64,000 nt of DNA, from the NCBI RefSeq assembly GCF_024753255.1, contig NZ_JANUHA010000003.1, forward strand, positions 367,188 through 431,187, given 5' to 3'. The stretch comes from Massilia agri (GTDB taxonomy: Bacteria; Pseudomonadota; Gammaproteobacteria; Burkholderiales; Burkholderiaceae_D). Below, in pieces: positions 29,226-38,216 of this stretch. A program made the translations under genes and the position numbers. The number at the start of each line of letters is the position of its first letter. Position 1 is the first letter of the stretch. The notes under the pieces were generated by a model. It saw nothing but the letters and a program-made list of their open reading frames with translations, searched no databases and was not told the DNA's origin.

Positions 29226-31505
29226 TTAAGGTCGACCCACATTGGTGTTCAGCTGCGTATAGCCCGGGACACTCTTGTTGAATGTCTCGAGCGGATTGCT
29301 GCCCAGGCCCAGGCGCGACAGGCCGTTGAGCTCGAGCTGGAAGAAGATCGGCGTCGACGTGGTCTGGGCGGCGGTCACGAAACGCTGGGCGCCGAAACGG
29401 AACACCCAGCAGTCGGCCTTGTACTCGAGCCCGATGAGGCTCTCGAGCAGCTTGCCCTTGCCCGGCGTCGCATTCCCGACCGTGTACGAGCGCAGCGCAT
29501 AGCTCACGCGGCCGACGCCATACCAGCGCTTGGACAGCGGCCACTGGCCGGACAGGTCGACGTTGCGGAAGCTGTCGCGCTGATAACGGTACTCGGCGTT
29601 CAGGACCTTCATCCGGGCCGGCTGCCACTGCATGCTCAGGTTCGAGCTGTACAGATTGCTGCCGGTCGCGTCATATTGTACGCCGCTATCGAAGCTCCAG
29701 GTCTCGGAAATGCGTCCCGAGGCCGCCACCAGCACGTCGGAACGGCTCTGGTGCTCCGGCTCGTTCGGCAGGTGCACCTGCGGCTCGTCGAAATAGATGC
29801 GCTGGCCGAAGGCCAGGCGCAGGCGCTCGGCGCCGTCAGGCTGGATGAAGCGCGACACCACGGCGGCGGTCAGCTGGTTGGCGTCCGACACCCGGTCCGG
29901 GCCGACGTAGCGGTTTTCGGAGAACAGCTGGGCGTAGTTGAAACCGGTACGGCCGGTGTCGAAGACCGGGAAGGCGCTCTGGTCCTTGTACGGCGTCTTC
30001 ACGTAGAACAGGCGCGGCTCCAGGGTCTGGGACATGGCCCGGCCGAACAGCGTGGTCTCGCGCTCGAACACCAGGCCGGCATCGAGCGAGGCCGTGTGCA
30101 GGCTACGCGAGAGCTTGCGCTCGCCGGTGTAGTTGTGCTGGTCCAGGTCGTATTTGCTGTAGTGGCCGATCACCTTGGGCGTGATGAACCAGCCCGGACG
30201 CACGATCGGATAGCTCAACTGGGCCACGCCCACGGCGCGGTTGCCGCGCACGAGGTCCGGGTGCCAGAAGCGTACCAGCTCGGTGTCGACCGCCCAGTCG
30301 AAGCCGGCCACGTCGTAGCGGCCCGCGTGGAAGTTGATCTGCGGGAGCCGGTCGTAGGGACGCGGCACGAACAGGCCATTGGTCGGCGTCGCCGCCGGAT
30401 CTTGCAGCACCTGGTAGTTCTGGGCGCGCGCGGTCAGGTTCCAGTACTGGCCGCTGTAGTCGGTACGGACCTCGCGCAGCAGCTGGCGTTCGGCGCTGAC
30501 CGCCACGGTGCGCGAGAAATCGGACGGGTATTCGTCATCCGACGCCCCATGCAGGTTCCAGCCGAAGGACCAGCCCGGGGCCAGGCCCTGGGTGTGGATC
30601 GAGTCGACGCGCCAGCGGTCTTCGCCGGTCTCGCGGTCGTTGCGCAGGCCCTCGATGTGGGTCTCGCCCTGGTAGCCGCCGCGCTCCGTCATGCCGAGGT
30701 AGCGCCCGGTGGCGCCCAGCTGCAGGCCGCGGTCGAACATATAGCGCGGGTAGACCGTCAGGTCGCGGTTGGGCGCGATGTTGAAGTAGTAGGGCACCAT
30801 GATCTCGGCCTTGCCCTTGGAGCCGAAGCCCACGGTGGGCGCCAGCCAGCCGGAGCGGCGCGCGCCCGACAGCGAGAACGACAGGGCCGGGGTGCCGAGG
30901 ATGGGCACGTCCTTGAAATAGATGACGGTCTTGCCGGCCAGGCCGACGTCGCGCCCGCTGTCCAGGCGCAGGGTGCTCGATTTCAGGTACCAGTCCGGGT
31001 CCGGGCCTTCGCAGGTGCTGTAGGTGCCGTCGCGCACCAGCGCCACGTCTTCGCCGAGGAAGTCGATGCGCGAGGCATTGCCCTGGGCGTTGTTCAGCTG
31101 CAGCCGGTACTCGGGACGCAGCACATAGCCCTTGCCGGTCTCCAGGTTGAGCTGCAGCTCGTCGCCCTTGTAGCGGTCGCCGAAGCGCCACATATTGACG
31201 TTGCCGGTGGCCGTGACCTGGTCTTCGATACGGAAGTAGCAGGCGCTGTCGGCGGTGAGGCGGGTCTGGCCGCGTGTCAGTTCGACATTGCGCTCCAGGT
31301 TCAGCTGGCGGTCCGGACGGCCGCTGATGTCTTCGGCCTGGATGGTGATCGGCAGGTTCTGCTCGTCCGGATGTGGCGCGGGAGCGACGGTCTGCGCGTA
31401 CGCTGGGTTCGATGCGGCGGCCACGACGATGGCAACGGCGCTTGCCAGTGCAGTCGGTTTGAACACCTGTCGAGAGGGAAATTGGTGGGCTGCAATCCAG
31501 CTCAT
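29226..31505 (-). CDS. lptD: LPS-assembly protein LptD
   Basis: The 759-residue protein has a signal peptide (about residues 1-37, PAYAQ), an OstA/LptA-like jellyroll (ITIQAEDISG, YKGDELQLNLETGKGYV) and a large C-terminal beta-barrel. With LptE (also in this window) it delivers LPS to the outer leaflet. It has only three cysteines: C89, C165 (TYSTCEGP) and C699 (KADCWVF). C165 and C699 align with E. coli C173 and C725; the residue matching C724 is Asp. One non-consecutive disulfide is therefore expected instead of two. The gene is divergent from amgK and heads the lptD-surA-pdxA-rsmA run. Confidence 0.95.
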   Translation of the reverse strand: MSWIAAHQFPSRQVFKPTALASAVAIVVAAASNPAYAQTVAPAPHPDEQNLPITIQAEDISGRPDRQLNLERNVELTRGQTRLTADSACYFRIEDQVTATGNVNMWRFGDRYKGDELQLNLETGKGYVLRPEYRLQLNNAQGNASRIDFLGEDVALVRDGTYSTCEGPDPDWYLKSSTLRLDSGRDVGLAGKTVIYFKDVPILGTPALSFSLSGARRSGWLAPTVGFGSKGKAEIMVPYYFNIAPNRDLTVYPRYMFDRGLQLGATGRYLGMTERGGYQGETHIEGLRNDRETGEDRWRVDSIHTQGLAPGWSFGWNLHGASDDEYPSDFSRTVAVSAERQLLREVRTDYSGQYWNLTARAQNYQVLQDPAATPTNGLFVPRPYDRLPQINFHAGRYDVAGFDWAVDTELVRFWHPDLVRGNRAVGVAQLSYPIVRPGWFITPKVIGHYSKYDLDQHNYTGERKLSRSLHTASLDAGLVFERETTLFGRAMSQTLEPRLFYVKTPYKDQSAFPVFDTGRTGFNYAQLFSENRYVGPDRVSDANQLTAAVVSRFIQPDGAERLRLAFGQRIYFDEPQVHLPNEPEHQSRSDVLVAASGRISETWSFDSGVQYDATGSNLYSSNLSMQWQPARMKVLNAEYRYQRDSFRNVDLSGQWPLSKRWYGVGRVSYALRSYTVGNATPGKGKLLESLIGLEYKADCWVFRFGAQRFVTAAQTTSTPIFFQLELNGLSRLGLGSNPLETFNKSVPGYTQLNTNVGRP

Positions 31506-31602
31506 GGAGAATCTGCGTACGCCATAAAGGGCGGTATTTTTAGAATGAATCCCTTATTATATGGGAATTAGCTCAACCAACCCGATTCACCAGGCCGTCT
31601 AC

Positions 31603-32661
31603 ATGTCTTCTTTGTATCAAAATACTTCCACTTCCGGCGGCCAGGATGCGCGCCTGCAGCAATTGACCGAATGGCTCGCCACGACGGGCCTGGTGGAAGT
31701 CGGGACCGGCCGCCCGGCGTCCGCGGACGCCAGTTTCCGCCGCTATTTCCGCTACGACGTCGTCCCCGGGATGCGCGAGAAGCTCGGCGCCACCCTGGTG
31801 GCGATGGACGCCCCGCCCGAGCGCGAGAACGTGCCGGCCTACCTCCACGTGCAGGGCCTCTTGCAGCAGGCCGGCGTGACGGTGCCGGCCATCGTCGCGC
31901 AGAAGGTCGAGAGCGGCTTCCTGCTGCTGTCCGACCTCGGCGTGACAACTTACCTGCAGCGCCTGGATTCGGACAACGCACCCTTCATGTATTCGGACGC
32001 GGTCGACGCGCTGCTCAAATTCCAGCTGGCCAGCCAGCCGGGCGTGCTGCCGGAATTCGACCGCGCCTTCGTCATGCGCGAGCTGAACATCTTCCCGGAG
32101 TGGTACATCGGGAAGCATCTCGGCGTGACGCTGGACGAGAAGCAGCAGGCCACCCTGGACAAGGTCTTCGACGCCATCTGCGCGAATGTGCTGGCCCAGA
32201 ACCAGGTCTACATGCACCGCGATTTCCACTCGCGTAACCTGATGTGGCTCGAGCAGGGCAACCCGGGCGTGCTGGACTTCCAGGACGCCGTCTACGGCCC
32301 CGTCACCTACGACCTCGCTTCGCTGCTGCGCGACGCCTACGTGCAGTGGGACGAAGAGATCGTGCTGGACTGGGTGGTGCGCTACTGGCAGAGCGCCAAG
32401 CAGCTCGGCCTGCCGGTCAACCCGGACATCGACGCCTTCTACCGCGACTTCGAATTCATGGCCCTGCAGCGCCACCTGAAGATCCTCGGCATCTTCTGCC
32501 GCCTGAACTACCGCGACAGCAAGCCGAACTACATGGGCGACCTGCCGACCGTGATGGACTACGTGCGCAAGACCGCCAACCGCTATACCGAACTCAAGCC
32601 CCTGCTGCGCCTGCTCGACGCGCTCGAGGACAAGGCGCCCTCGGTCGGCTACACCTTCTGA
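31603..32661 (+). CDS. amgK: N-acetylmuramate/N-acetylglucosamine anomeric kinase AmgK (APH-like fold)
   Basis: The protein has an aminoglycoside phosphotransferase-like kinase fold: RRYFRY near the start, VYMHRDFHSRNLMW as the catalytic loop and VLDFQDAVYGPVTYDL as the metal-binding loop. With murU directly downstream and lptD upstream in divergence, it matches AmgK, which phosphorylates MurNAc and GlcNAc at C1 in the MurU cell-wall recycling pathway that bypasses de novo UDP-MurNAc synthesis. I chose the ATG at 31603 (352 residues). An ATG at 31561 lies only 1 nt after a TATTAT -10-like element, so it is less likely. Confidence 0.9.
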   Translation: MSSLYQNTSTSGGQDARLQQLTEWLATTGLVEVGTGRPASADASFRRYFRYDVVPGMREKLGATLVAMDAPPERENVPAYLHVQGLLQQAGVTVPAIVAQKVESGFLLLSDLGVTTYLQRLDSDNAPFMYSDAVDALLKFQLASQPGVLPEFDRAFVMRELNIFPEWYIGKHLGVTLDEKQQATLDKVFDAICANVLAQNQVYMHRDFHSRNLMWLEQGNPGVLDFQDAVYGPVTYDLASLLRDAYVQWDEEIVLDWVVRYWQSAKQLGLPVNPDIDAFYRDFEFMALQRHLKILGIFCRLNYRDSKPNYMGDLPTVMDYVRKTANRYTELKPLLRLLDALEDKAPSVGYTF

Positions 32662-32675
32662 AGACGGGGCCATTC

Positions 32676-33398
32676 ATGAAAGCGATGATTTTCGCCGCCG
32701 GCCGCGGCGAGCGCATGCGCCCGCTCACGGACGCCTGCCCCAAGCCCCTGCTCAAGGTGCGCGGACGCCCGATGATCACCTACCACGTGCTCAATCTCGT
32801 GCGCGCGGGGATCACCGACATCGTCATCAACCACTCCCACCTCGGTCACATGATCGAGGAAGAGCTGGGCGACGGCAGCAGGTACGGCGCGCGCATCGTG
32901 TACTCGCACGAGCCGACCCCGCTGGAAACCGCGGGCGGCATCGCCAACGCCCTGCACCTGCTGGGCGACGAGCCTTTCCTGGCCGTGTCGGGCGACATCT
33001 ACGCGCCCTACTTCGATTTCTCGCAGGTGGTCGACGTCCTGAAGGACAAGGACATGCTGGGCATCCCCTACCCGGCGGACAAGCGCGACATCGCCTGGCT
33101 GTGGCTCACGCCGAACCCGTGGCACAACCCGGAAGGGGACTTCGCGCTCGACATGTACACCCTGAAGAATGACGGTCCGGTGAAGTGGAACTTCGCCGGC
33201 ATCGGCGTCTACCGTCCCGAGATGTTCGAGGGGATCAAGGCGGGCGAATTCGTCAAGTTCGGGCCGCTCATGCGCAAGTTCATCGAACAGGGCCGTGTCG
33301 GCGGCGAGTTGTACGAAGGCCAGTGGGTCAACGTCGGCACCGCGCGCCAGCTGGAAGAACTGAACGCGCCGCTGGGGGCGGCCAAGACCGGCTCATGA
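32676..33398 (+). CDS. murU: N-acetylmuramate-1-phosphate uridylyltransferase MurU
   Basis: The 240-residue nucleotidyltransferase has the signature AAGRGERMRPLTD with PKPLLKVRGRP, plus INHSHLGHMIEE and SGDIYAPYFDF, matching MurU. It makes UDP-MurNAc from MurNAc-1-phosphate and UTP. It follows amgK by 14 nt and its TGA stop overlaps the next ATG (ATGA), so the recycling pair is translationally linked to pepP. In other bacteria this pathway gives intrinsic fosfomycin tolerance. Confidence 0.92.
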   Translation: MKAMIFAAGRGERMRPLTDACPKPLLKVRGRPMITYHVLNLVRAGITDIVINHSHLGHMIEEELGDGSRYGARIVYSHEPTPLETAGGIANALHLLGDEPFLAVSGDIYAPYFDFSQVVDVLKDKDMLGIPYPADKRDIAWLWLTPNPWHNPEGDFALDMYTLKNDGPVKWNFAGIGVYRPEMFEGIKAGEFVKFGPLMRKFIEQGRVGGELYEGQWVNVGTARQLEELNAPLGAAKTGS

Positions 33399-34744
33399 CG
33401 GGCCAGGTCGACACCTCCGCCTTTGTCGAACGCCGCGCGCGCCTGGCCGCGCGCATGGAGCCGGGCGCGGTCGCGGTGCTGGCCACCGCGCCGGAACTGC
33501 TGCGCAATGGCGACAGCGAGTATCCCTACCGGCACGACAGCTATTTCTATTACCTGACCGGCTACACGGAGCCGGAGAGCGTGCTGGTGCTGGTCGCCGC
33601 GCTCGGGGACGCGCCTGCGCGCGCCATCCTGTTCTGCCGCGAGAAGAATGTCGAGCGCGAGATCTGGGACGGTTTCCGTTACGGGCCCGAAGCGGCGCGC
33701 GCCACCTTCGGCTTCGACGAAGCGTATCCGATCGGTGAACTCGACGCGCAGATGGCTGGTTTGCTCGCCAATGCGCCGGCCCTGTATTACGCGCTGGGCC
33801 ATAGCGCCGCGCTCGATGCGCAGGTGAGCGGCTGGCTCAAGGCCGTGCGCGCAAAGAGCCGCACCGGCATCGCGGCCCCGTCAACCACCCACCACCTGCT
33901 CGGCATCCTCGACGAGATGCGCCTCTTGAAGGATGCGGGCGAGCAGGCCCTGATGGGGCGCGCGGCCAGCATCGCCGCCGGCGCCCACGCGCGCGCCATG
34001 CGCTTCACGCGGCCCGGCGTGTTCGAATACGAGATCGAGGCCGAGCTGCTGCACGAATTCCGCCGCCACGGCGCCCAGTTCCCCGCCTACACGCCGATCG
34101 TCGCCTCGGGCGCGAACGCCTGCGTCCTGCACTACAACGCCAACAACCGCCCATGCCTGGACGGCCAGCTGGTGCTGGTCGACGCCGGCTGCGAGCTCGA
34201 TGGCTACGCCTCCGACATTACCCGCACCTGGCCGGTGAACGGCCGCTTCAGCGCGCCGCAGCGGGCCTTGTACGAGCTGGTCCTGCAGGCGCAGCAGGCG
34301 GCGTTTGCCGCCATCGTGCCGGGCCGCCCCTACAGCGATGTGCACACCGCGGCCGTCAATGTGCTGGCGGGCGGCATGCTGGAGCTGGGCCTGATCGACA
34401 GGACGAAGTACGGCACGGTCGAGGATGCCGTGCTCGAGAAGGCCCACCTGCCCTTCTACATGCACGGCACCGGCCACTGGCTCGGCATGGACGTGCACGA
34501 CGTCGGGCCGTATCGCGACCTCACGCTGCCGGACCGGCCATCCCGCCCCCTGCTGCCGGGCATGGCGCTGACGGTGGAGCCAGGCATCTATGTGCGGCCC
34601 GGCGAAGGCGTGCCGGAGGAATTCTGGAACATCGGCATCCGGATCGAGGACGACGTGATCGTCAGCGAGAGCGGGTGCCGCATCCTGTCCGGCGACGCGC
34701 CGAAGAGCGTCGCCGACATCGAAACCCTGATGGGAGAACGCTGA
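33395..34744 (+). CDS. pepP: Xaa-Pro aminopeptidase (aminopeptidase P)
   Basis: The 449-residue protein has the aminopeptidase P N-terminal domain (SEYPYRHDSYFYYLTGYTEPE) and an M24 pita-bread domain. The five dimetal ligands are visible: the Asp pair in VLVDAGCELDGYASDITR, His in GTGHWLGMDVHD, Glu in TVEPGIYV and Glu in GIRIEDDV. It removes N-terminal residues preceding proline. It overlaps murU by 4 nt and ubiH by 1 nt. The pepP-ubiH pairing is the same as in E. coli. Confidence 0.95.
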   Translation: MTGQVDTSAFVERRARLAARMEPGAVAVLATAPELLRNGDSEYPYRHDSYFYYLTGYTEPESVLVLVAALGDAPARAILFCREKNVEREIWDGFRYGPEAARATFGFDEAYPIGELDAQMAGLLANAPALYYALGHSAALDAQVSGWLKAVRAKSRTGIAAPSTTHHLLGILDEMRLLKDAGEQALMGRAASIAAGAHARAMRFTRPGVFEYEIEAELLHEFRRHGAQFPAYTPIVASGANACVLHYNANNRPCLDGQLVLVDAGCELDGYASDITRTWPVNGRFSAPQRALYELVLQAQQAAFAAIVPGRPYSDVHTAAVNVLAGGMLELGLIDRTKYGTVEDAVLEKAHLPFYMHGTGHWLGMDVHDVGPYRDLTLPDRPSRPLLPGMALTVEPGIYVRPGEGVPEEFWNIGIRIEDDVIVSESGCRILSGDAPKSVADIETLMGER

Positions 34745-35892
34745 TGGCGCCTGAACGCATCGACGTCGACATCGCGATCTGCGGCGCCGGCCCGGTCGGC
34801 CTGGCGCTGGCCGCCTTCCTCGTGCGGCGCGGCGTGCAGGGCGAGCGCATCGCCCTCATCGACGGCAAGTCGCTCGGCCAGGCGATCACGGATCCGCGCT
34901 CGATCGCCCTTTCCTGGGGCAGCGTGCAGCTGCTCGACGAGGTGCGCGCCTGGCCCTTGCCCGCCACGCCGATCCACGAGATCCACGTCTCGCGCCGCGG
35001 GCAGCTGGGCCGCAGCCTGATGGACCGCCTTGAACACGGCCTGCCGGCGCTGGGCTATGTGGCGCGCTACGGCGCCGTGGTCGATGCGCTGGCGCGGGCC
35101 TGCGACGCGGCCAGGGTGCGGACCGTCCGCCCGGCCCGGGTGGAATCCTTCGACGAAGAAGACGAGGGCGTGCAACTGCGCCTGGACGACGGCCGCACCG
35201 TGGTGACAAAAGTGGCCGTGCAGGCCGAAGGCGGCGTCTTCGGCCAACAGGAAAGCAAGGCCCGACAGCGCGACTACGAACAGACCGCCCTGATCGCGCG
35301 CGTGACCGTGAGCGATCCGATCGCGCACCGCGCCTTCGAGCGTTTCACCGACGAGGGACCGCTGGCCCTGCTGCCGCAGGACGACGGCGACGGTCACGGC
35401 TACGCCCTGGTCTGGTGCATGCGCCCGGAACGCGCCGTCGACATCCAGCTGCTCGACGACACCGCCTTCCTGCGCGCACTCGGCGACGCCTTCGGCACCC
35501 GTCTCGGTGATTTCACAGCCGCGTCGCCCCGCGTCGCCTTCCCCCTCGGCCTGAACGCCGAAGCCCGCGCGACAAGCCGCACGGTCGCCATCGGCAACGC
35601 CGCCCAGACCCTGCACCCGGTCGCCGGCCAGGGCCTGAACCTCGGCCTGCGCGACGCCGCCGTCCTGGCCCGCCAGCTGGCCCGCGGCGCCACGCCGGAT
35701 GCCATCGCCTCTTTCATGCTCGAACGCAGCCAGGACCGCAGCCTGACGATCGGCCTGACCGACACCATGGCCCGCGCTTTTGTGGGTCGTGGCCCCCTGC
35801 AACCCCTGCTCGGCCTTTCGCTGGCCGCCCTCGACATCGTCAAGCCCGCCCGCCTCCTGCTTGCCGACCTGATGATGTTCGGCCGCCGCTGA
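34744..35892 (+). CDS. ubiH: FAD-dependent ubiquinone hydroxylase UbiH
   Basis: The 382-residue flavoprotein begins with a Rossmann motif (CGAGPVGLALAAFL). It carries the UbiH/F/I/L signature near the C-terminus (GNAAQTLHPVAGQGLNLGLRD). Its place after pepP supports UbiH, the C4-hydroxylase of ubiquinone synthesis, though subfamily assignment within the group is less certain. It begins inside the pepP stop (TGATG) and ends the amgK-murU-pepP-ubiH operon. Confidence 0.88.
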   Translation: MAPERIDVDIAICGAGPVGLALAAFLVRRGVQGERIALIDGKSLGQAITDPRSIALSWGSVQLLDEVRAWPLPATPIHEIHVSRRGQLGRSLMDRLEHGLPALGYVARYGAVVDALARACDAARVRTVRPARVESFDEEDEGVQLRLDDGRTVVTKVAVQAEGGVFGQQESKARQRDYEQTALIARVTVSDPIAHRAFERFTDEGPLALLPQDDGDGHGYALVWCMRPERAVDIQLLDDTAFLRALGDAFGTRLGDFTAASPRVAFPLGLNAEARATSRTVAIGNAAQTLHPVAGQGLNLGLRDAAVLARQLARGATPDAIASFMLERSQDRSLTIGLTDTMARAFVGRGPLQPLLGLSLAALDIVKPARLLLADLMMFGRR

Positions 35893-35900
35893 CCTCTCAA

Positions 35901-36018
35901 TGAGGGTCAGAGTCAAATTATTCGCCAAGATCTTCGGATCAACAGGCCCGGATCAATTGATCGTCACGCCAATCAATTGATCTAAAGATTGTGTTCAATA
36001 ATTCGACTCTGACCCTCA
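35901..36018. repeat. REP-like doublet, family 2, first pair
   Basis: TGAGGGTCAGAGTCAAATTATTCGCC at 35901-35926 is repeated inverted as CAATAATTCGACTCTGACCCTCA ending at 36018. The spacer contains ATCAATTGAT twice. The pair can form a long cruciform or RNA hairpin. I recall similar GGGTCAGAGTC elements scattered in betaproteobacterial genomes. Confidence 0.75.
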
Positions 36019-36050
36019 TTTTGTCGGTGAGAAAGCAGAGCAAACCTAAT

Positions 36051-36165
36051 TAGGGTCAGAGTCGAATTAATCGCCAAAAGTCTTATCGCAACTGGTTGAG
36101 TGCCATTTCCCTTGGCATCAAGACCGATCGGGGGATCAATTGGTAGATAATTTGACTCTGACCCC
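36051..36165. repeat. REP-like doublet, family 2, second pair
   Basis: TAGGGTCAGAGTCGAATTAATCGCC at 36051-36075 faces GATAATTTGACTCTGACCCC at 36146-36165. It is the second head-to-head pair in tandem with the one at 35901, so this gap holds four copies of one 16-nt core with A/G variation at one base. Confidence 0.75.
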
Positions 36166-36180
36166 ACAGGGTGGGGTCAG
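36158..36180 (-). terminator. Hairpin at the end of the DUF7661-like gene
   Basis: CTGACCCCAC and GTGGGGTCAG are a perfect 10-bp stem with an AGG loop. It overlaps both the stop codon of the small gene at 36177 and the last REP family-2 copy. There is no T-run, so the function may be mRNA end protection rather than termination. Confidence 0.45.
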
Positions 36181-36395
36181 GCGAGGCGCAGGACGTTGGG
36201 GCGCCGCGGGGTGGCGTCTTCGTGGAAGAGGTCGGCCAGGTATTCGAGGAGGCCGTCCTCGGAAATGTCGTGGGGGACGATGAAGTCGGCAGGACGGCGC
36301 TTGCCATCGCTGCCGGGGTAGAAGGCTTGCCAGGCGCCGGGCGCGCCGGTGATGGTCACCAGCGTGCCGAAGACATTGAAACGCAGTTCCCGCAT
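36177..36395 (-). CDS. Small conserved protein, DUF7661-like, 72 residues
   Basis: The 72-residue protein (RELRFNVFGTLVTI, AFYPGSDGKRRPADFIVP, EYLADLFHEDATP) resembles a small family I know as DUF7661, with an acidic C-terminal helix. Function is unknown. It starts 2 nt after the pntB stop and ends inside a hairpin, so it is the last gene of the transhydrogenase transcript. This position is at least suggestive of a redox or envelope link but is not evidence of function. Confidence 0.72.
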   Translation of the reverse strand: MRELRFNVFGTLVTITGAPGAWQAFYPGSDGKRRPADFIVPHDISEDGLLEYLADLFHEDATPRRPNVLRLA

Positions 36396-36397
36396 CC

Positions 36398-37855
36398 TTA
36401 CTCCACTGCCTTCACCATCGATTCGATCACCTTCTTGGCGTCGCCGAAGACCATCATCGTGTTGGGCTGGTAGAACAGCTCGTTGTCCAGGCCCGCATAG
36501 CCCGAGGCCATCGAGCGCTTGTTGACGATGATGCTCTTGGCTTTGTAGGCCTCGAGGATCGGCATGCCGGCGATCGGGGATTTCGGGTCCTTGGCCGCCG
36601 GGTTCACCACGTCGTTCGCGCCCAGCACCAGCACCACGTCGGTCTGGCCGAATTCGCCGTTGATGTCTTCCATCTCGACCACCTGGTCGTAGGGCACCTC
36701 GGCCTCGGCCAGCAGCACGTTCATGTGGCCGGGCATGCGGCCCGCCACCGGGTGGATCGCATAGCGCACCTGCACGCCGTGCTCGGTCAGCTTGTCGACC
36801 AGTTCCTTCACCGAATGCTGGGCGCGCGCCACCGCCAGGCCGTAGCCGGGGACGATGATGACCGATTCCGCATTCTGCAGGATGAAGGCGGCGTCGTCGG
36901 CCGAACCGGATTTCACGGGGCGCTGTTCCTTCGCCTCGCCCGCGTCGCTGACGGCCTCGCCACCGAAGCCGCCCAGGATCACGTTGAAGAAAGAACGGTT
37001 CATGGCCTTGCACATGATGTACGACAGGATGGCGCCACTCGAGCCGACCAGGGAGCCCGCGATGATCAGCATCGAGTTGTTCAGCGAGAAGCCGATGCCC
37101 GCCGCCGCCCAGCCCGAATAGGAGTTCAGCATCGACACCACCACCGGCATGTCGGCGCCGCCGATCGGGATGATGATCAGCACGCCCAGCACGAAGGACA
37201 GCGCGGCCATGATGAGGAAGGGGGTCCAGCTCGGCGCCACGCCATCCGCGAAGCAGAACAGCAGGCCGAGGGCGATGATGGCGATGGCCAGCACCAGGTT
37301 GAGGATGTGCTGGCCGGCGAAGCGCACCGGCGCGCCCTGGAACAGGCGGAACTTGTACTTGCCCGAGAGTTTGCCGAAGGCGATCACCGAACCCGAGAAG
37401 GTCACTGCGCCGACAAAAGTGCCGATGAAGAGCTCCAGCCGGTTCCCGAAGGGCAGCGGGGTCTCGCGCGTGGCGATGTTGAAGGCCCAGGGTTCGGACA
37501 CGGCGGCCACCGCGATGCACACGGCGGCCAGGCCGATCAGCGAGTGCATCGCCGCCACCAGCTCGGGCATCTTGGTCATCTCGACCTTCCTGGCCGCATA
37601 GGCGCCGATCGCGCCGCCCACCACCACGCCGAGGATCACCAAGGGGAAGCCCATCCCATGCCCCGTGGCGAGTTCCGCCTGCAGCTTGAAGATCAGGGCC
37701 ACGGTGGTCAGGACCGCGATCGCCATGCCGGCCATGCCGAAGGTATTGCCCACCCGCGCCGTCGAAGGCGAGGACAGGCCCTTGAGCGCCTGGATGAAGC
37801 ACACCGAGGCCACCAGGTAGAACAGCGTCACGACGTTCATGCTGATGTAGTTCAT
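36398..37855 (-). CDS. pntB: NAD(P) transhydrogenase subunit beta
   Basis: The 485-residue protein has about eight N-terminal membrane helices (domain II) and a C-terminal NADP(H)-binding domain III with [42 protein letters not shown] and [13 protein letters not shown]. With PntA it uses the proton gradient to drive hydride transfer from NADH to NADP. It overlaps pntAB by 4 nt (ATGA). Confidence 0.97.
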   Translation of the reverse strand: MNYISMNVVTLFYLVASVCFIQALKGLSSPSTARVGNTFGMAGMAIAVLTTVALIFKLQAELATGHGMGFPLVILGVVVGGAIGAYAARKVEMTKMPELVAAMHSLIGLAAVCIAVAAVSEPWAFNIATRETPLPFGNRLELFIGTFVGAVTFSGSVIAFGKLSGKYKFRLFQGAPVRFAGQHILNLVLAIAIIALGLLFCFADGVAPSWTPFLIMAALSFVLGVLIIIPIGGADMPVVVSMLNSYSGWAAAGIGFSLNNSMLIIAGSLVGSSGAILSYIMCKAMNRSFFNVILGGFGGEAVSDAGEAKEQRPVKSGSADDAAFILQNAESVIIVPGYGLAVARAQHSVKELVDKLTEHGVQVRYAIHPVAGRMPGHMNVLLAEAEVPYDQVVEMEDINGEFGQTDVVLVLGANDVVNPAAKDPKSPIAGMPILEAYKAKSIIVNKRSMASGYAGLDNELFYQPNTMMVFGDAKKVIESMVKAVE

Positions 37856-38196
37856 GCGCGTTCTCCCGCAGCCGAAGCGGCATCGGCGCCAGGCCTGGCG
37901 ACGGCCTTGGGCTCCTTCTTCTTGAACATCTCCAGCATGCGCCGGGTGACCATGAAGCCGCCGAACACGTTGACGGCGGCCAGCGCCACCGCGACGGTGC
38001 CGGCCACCTGTCCGGTCAGGCCCTCGGTCAGGCCGGCGGCCAGCATGGCGCCGACGATGATGATGGCGGAGATCGCGTTGGTGACCGCCATCAGCGGCGT
38101 ATGCAGCGCGGGGGTGACGTTCCAGACCACGTGGTAGCCGACGTAGATGGCCAGCACGAAGATGATCAGGTTGATGATGGTGTGGCTGATTTCCAT
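37852..38196 (-). CDS. pntAB: NAD(P) transhydrogenase subunit alpha part 2 (membrane part)
   Basis: The 114-residue protein starts [17 protein letters not shown] and has three to four membrane helices ([23 protein letters not shown] is the conserved segment). It ends in a charged cytoplasmic tail. It corresponds to the C-terminal part of E. coli PntA, split here as a separate gene as in many alpha- and betaproteobacteria. I chose the ATG at 38196, not the longer frame, because the family starts there and the upstream gene ends at 38217. Confidence 0.93.
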   Translation of the reverse strand: MEISHTIINLIIFVLAIYVGYHVVWNVTPALHTPLMAVTNAISAIIIVGAMLAAGLTEGLTGQVAGTVAVALAAVNVFGGFMVTRRMLEMFKKKEPKAVARPGADAASAAGERA

Positions 38197-38216
38197 GCTT
38201 CGCTTCTCCTGTCGTC

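Larger units (their letters stand above)
35893..36176. other. Gene-free region holding two REP family-2 doublets
   Basis: The 284 nt between the convergent ubiH and DUF7661-like genes carry four copies of a GGGTCAGAGTC-AATT element and short inverted repeats such as ATCAATTGAT. No ORF with coding character is seen. Confidence 0.6.

Noticed and set aside
29169..31571. 800-residue plus-strand open frame opposite lptD
   Set aside because: It is antisense to lptD and has no homologous features.
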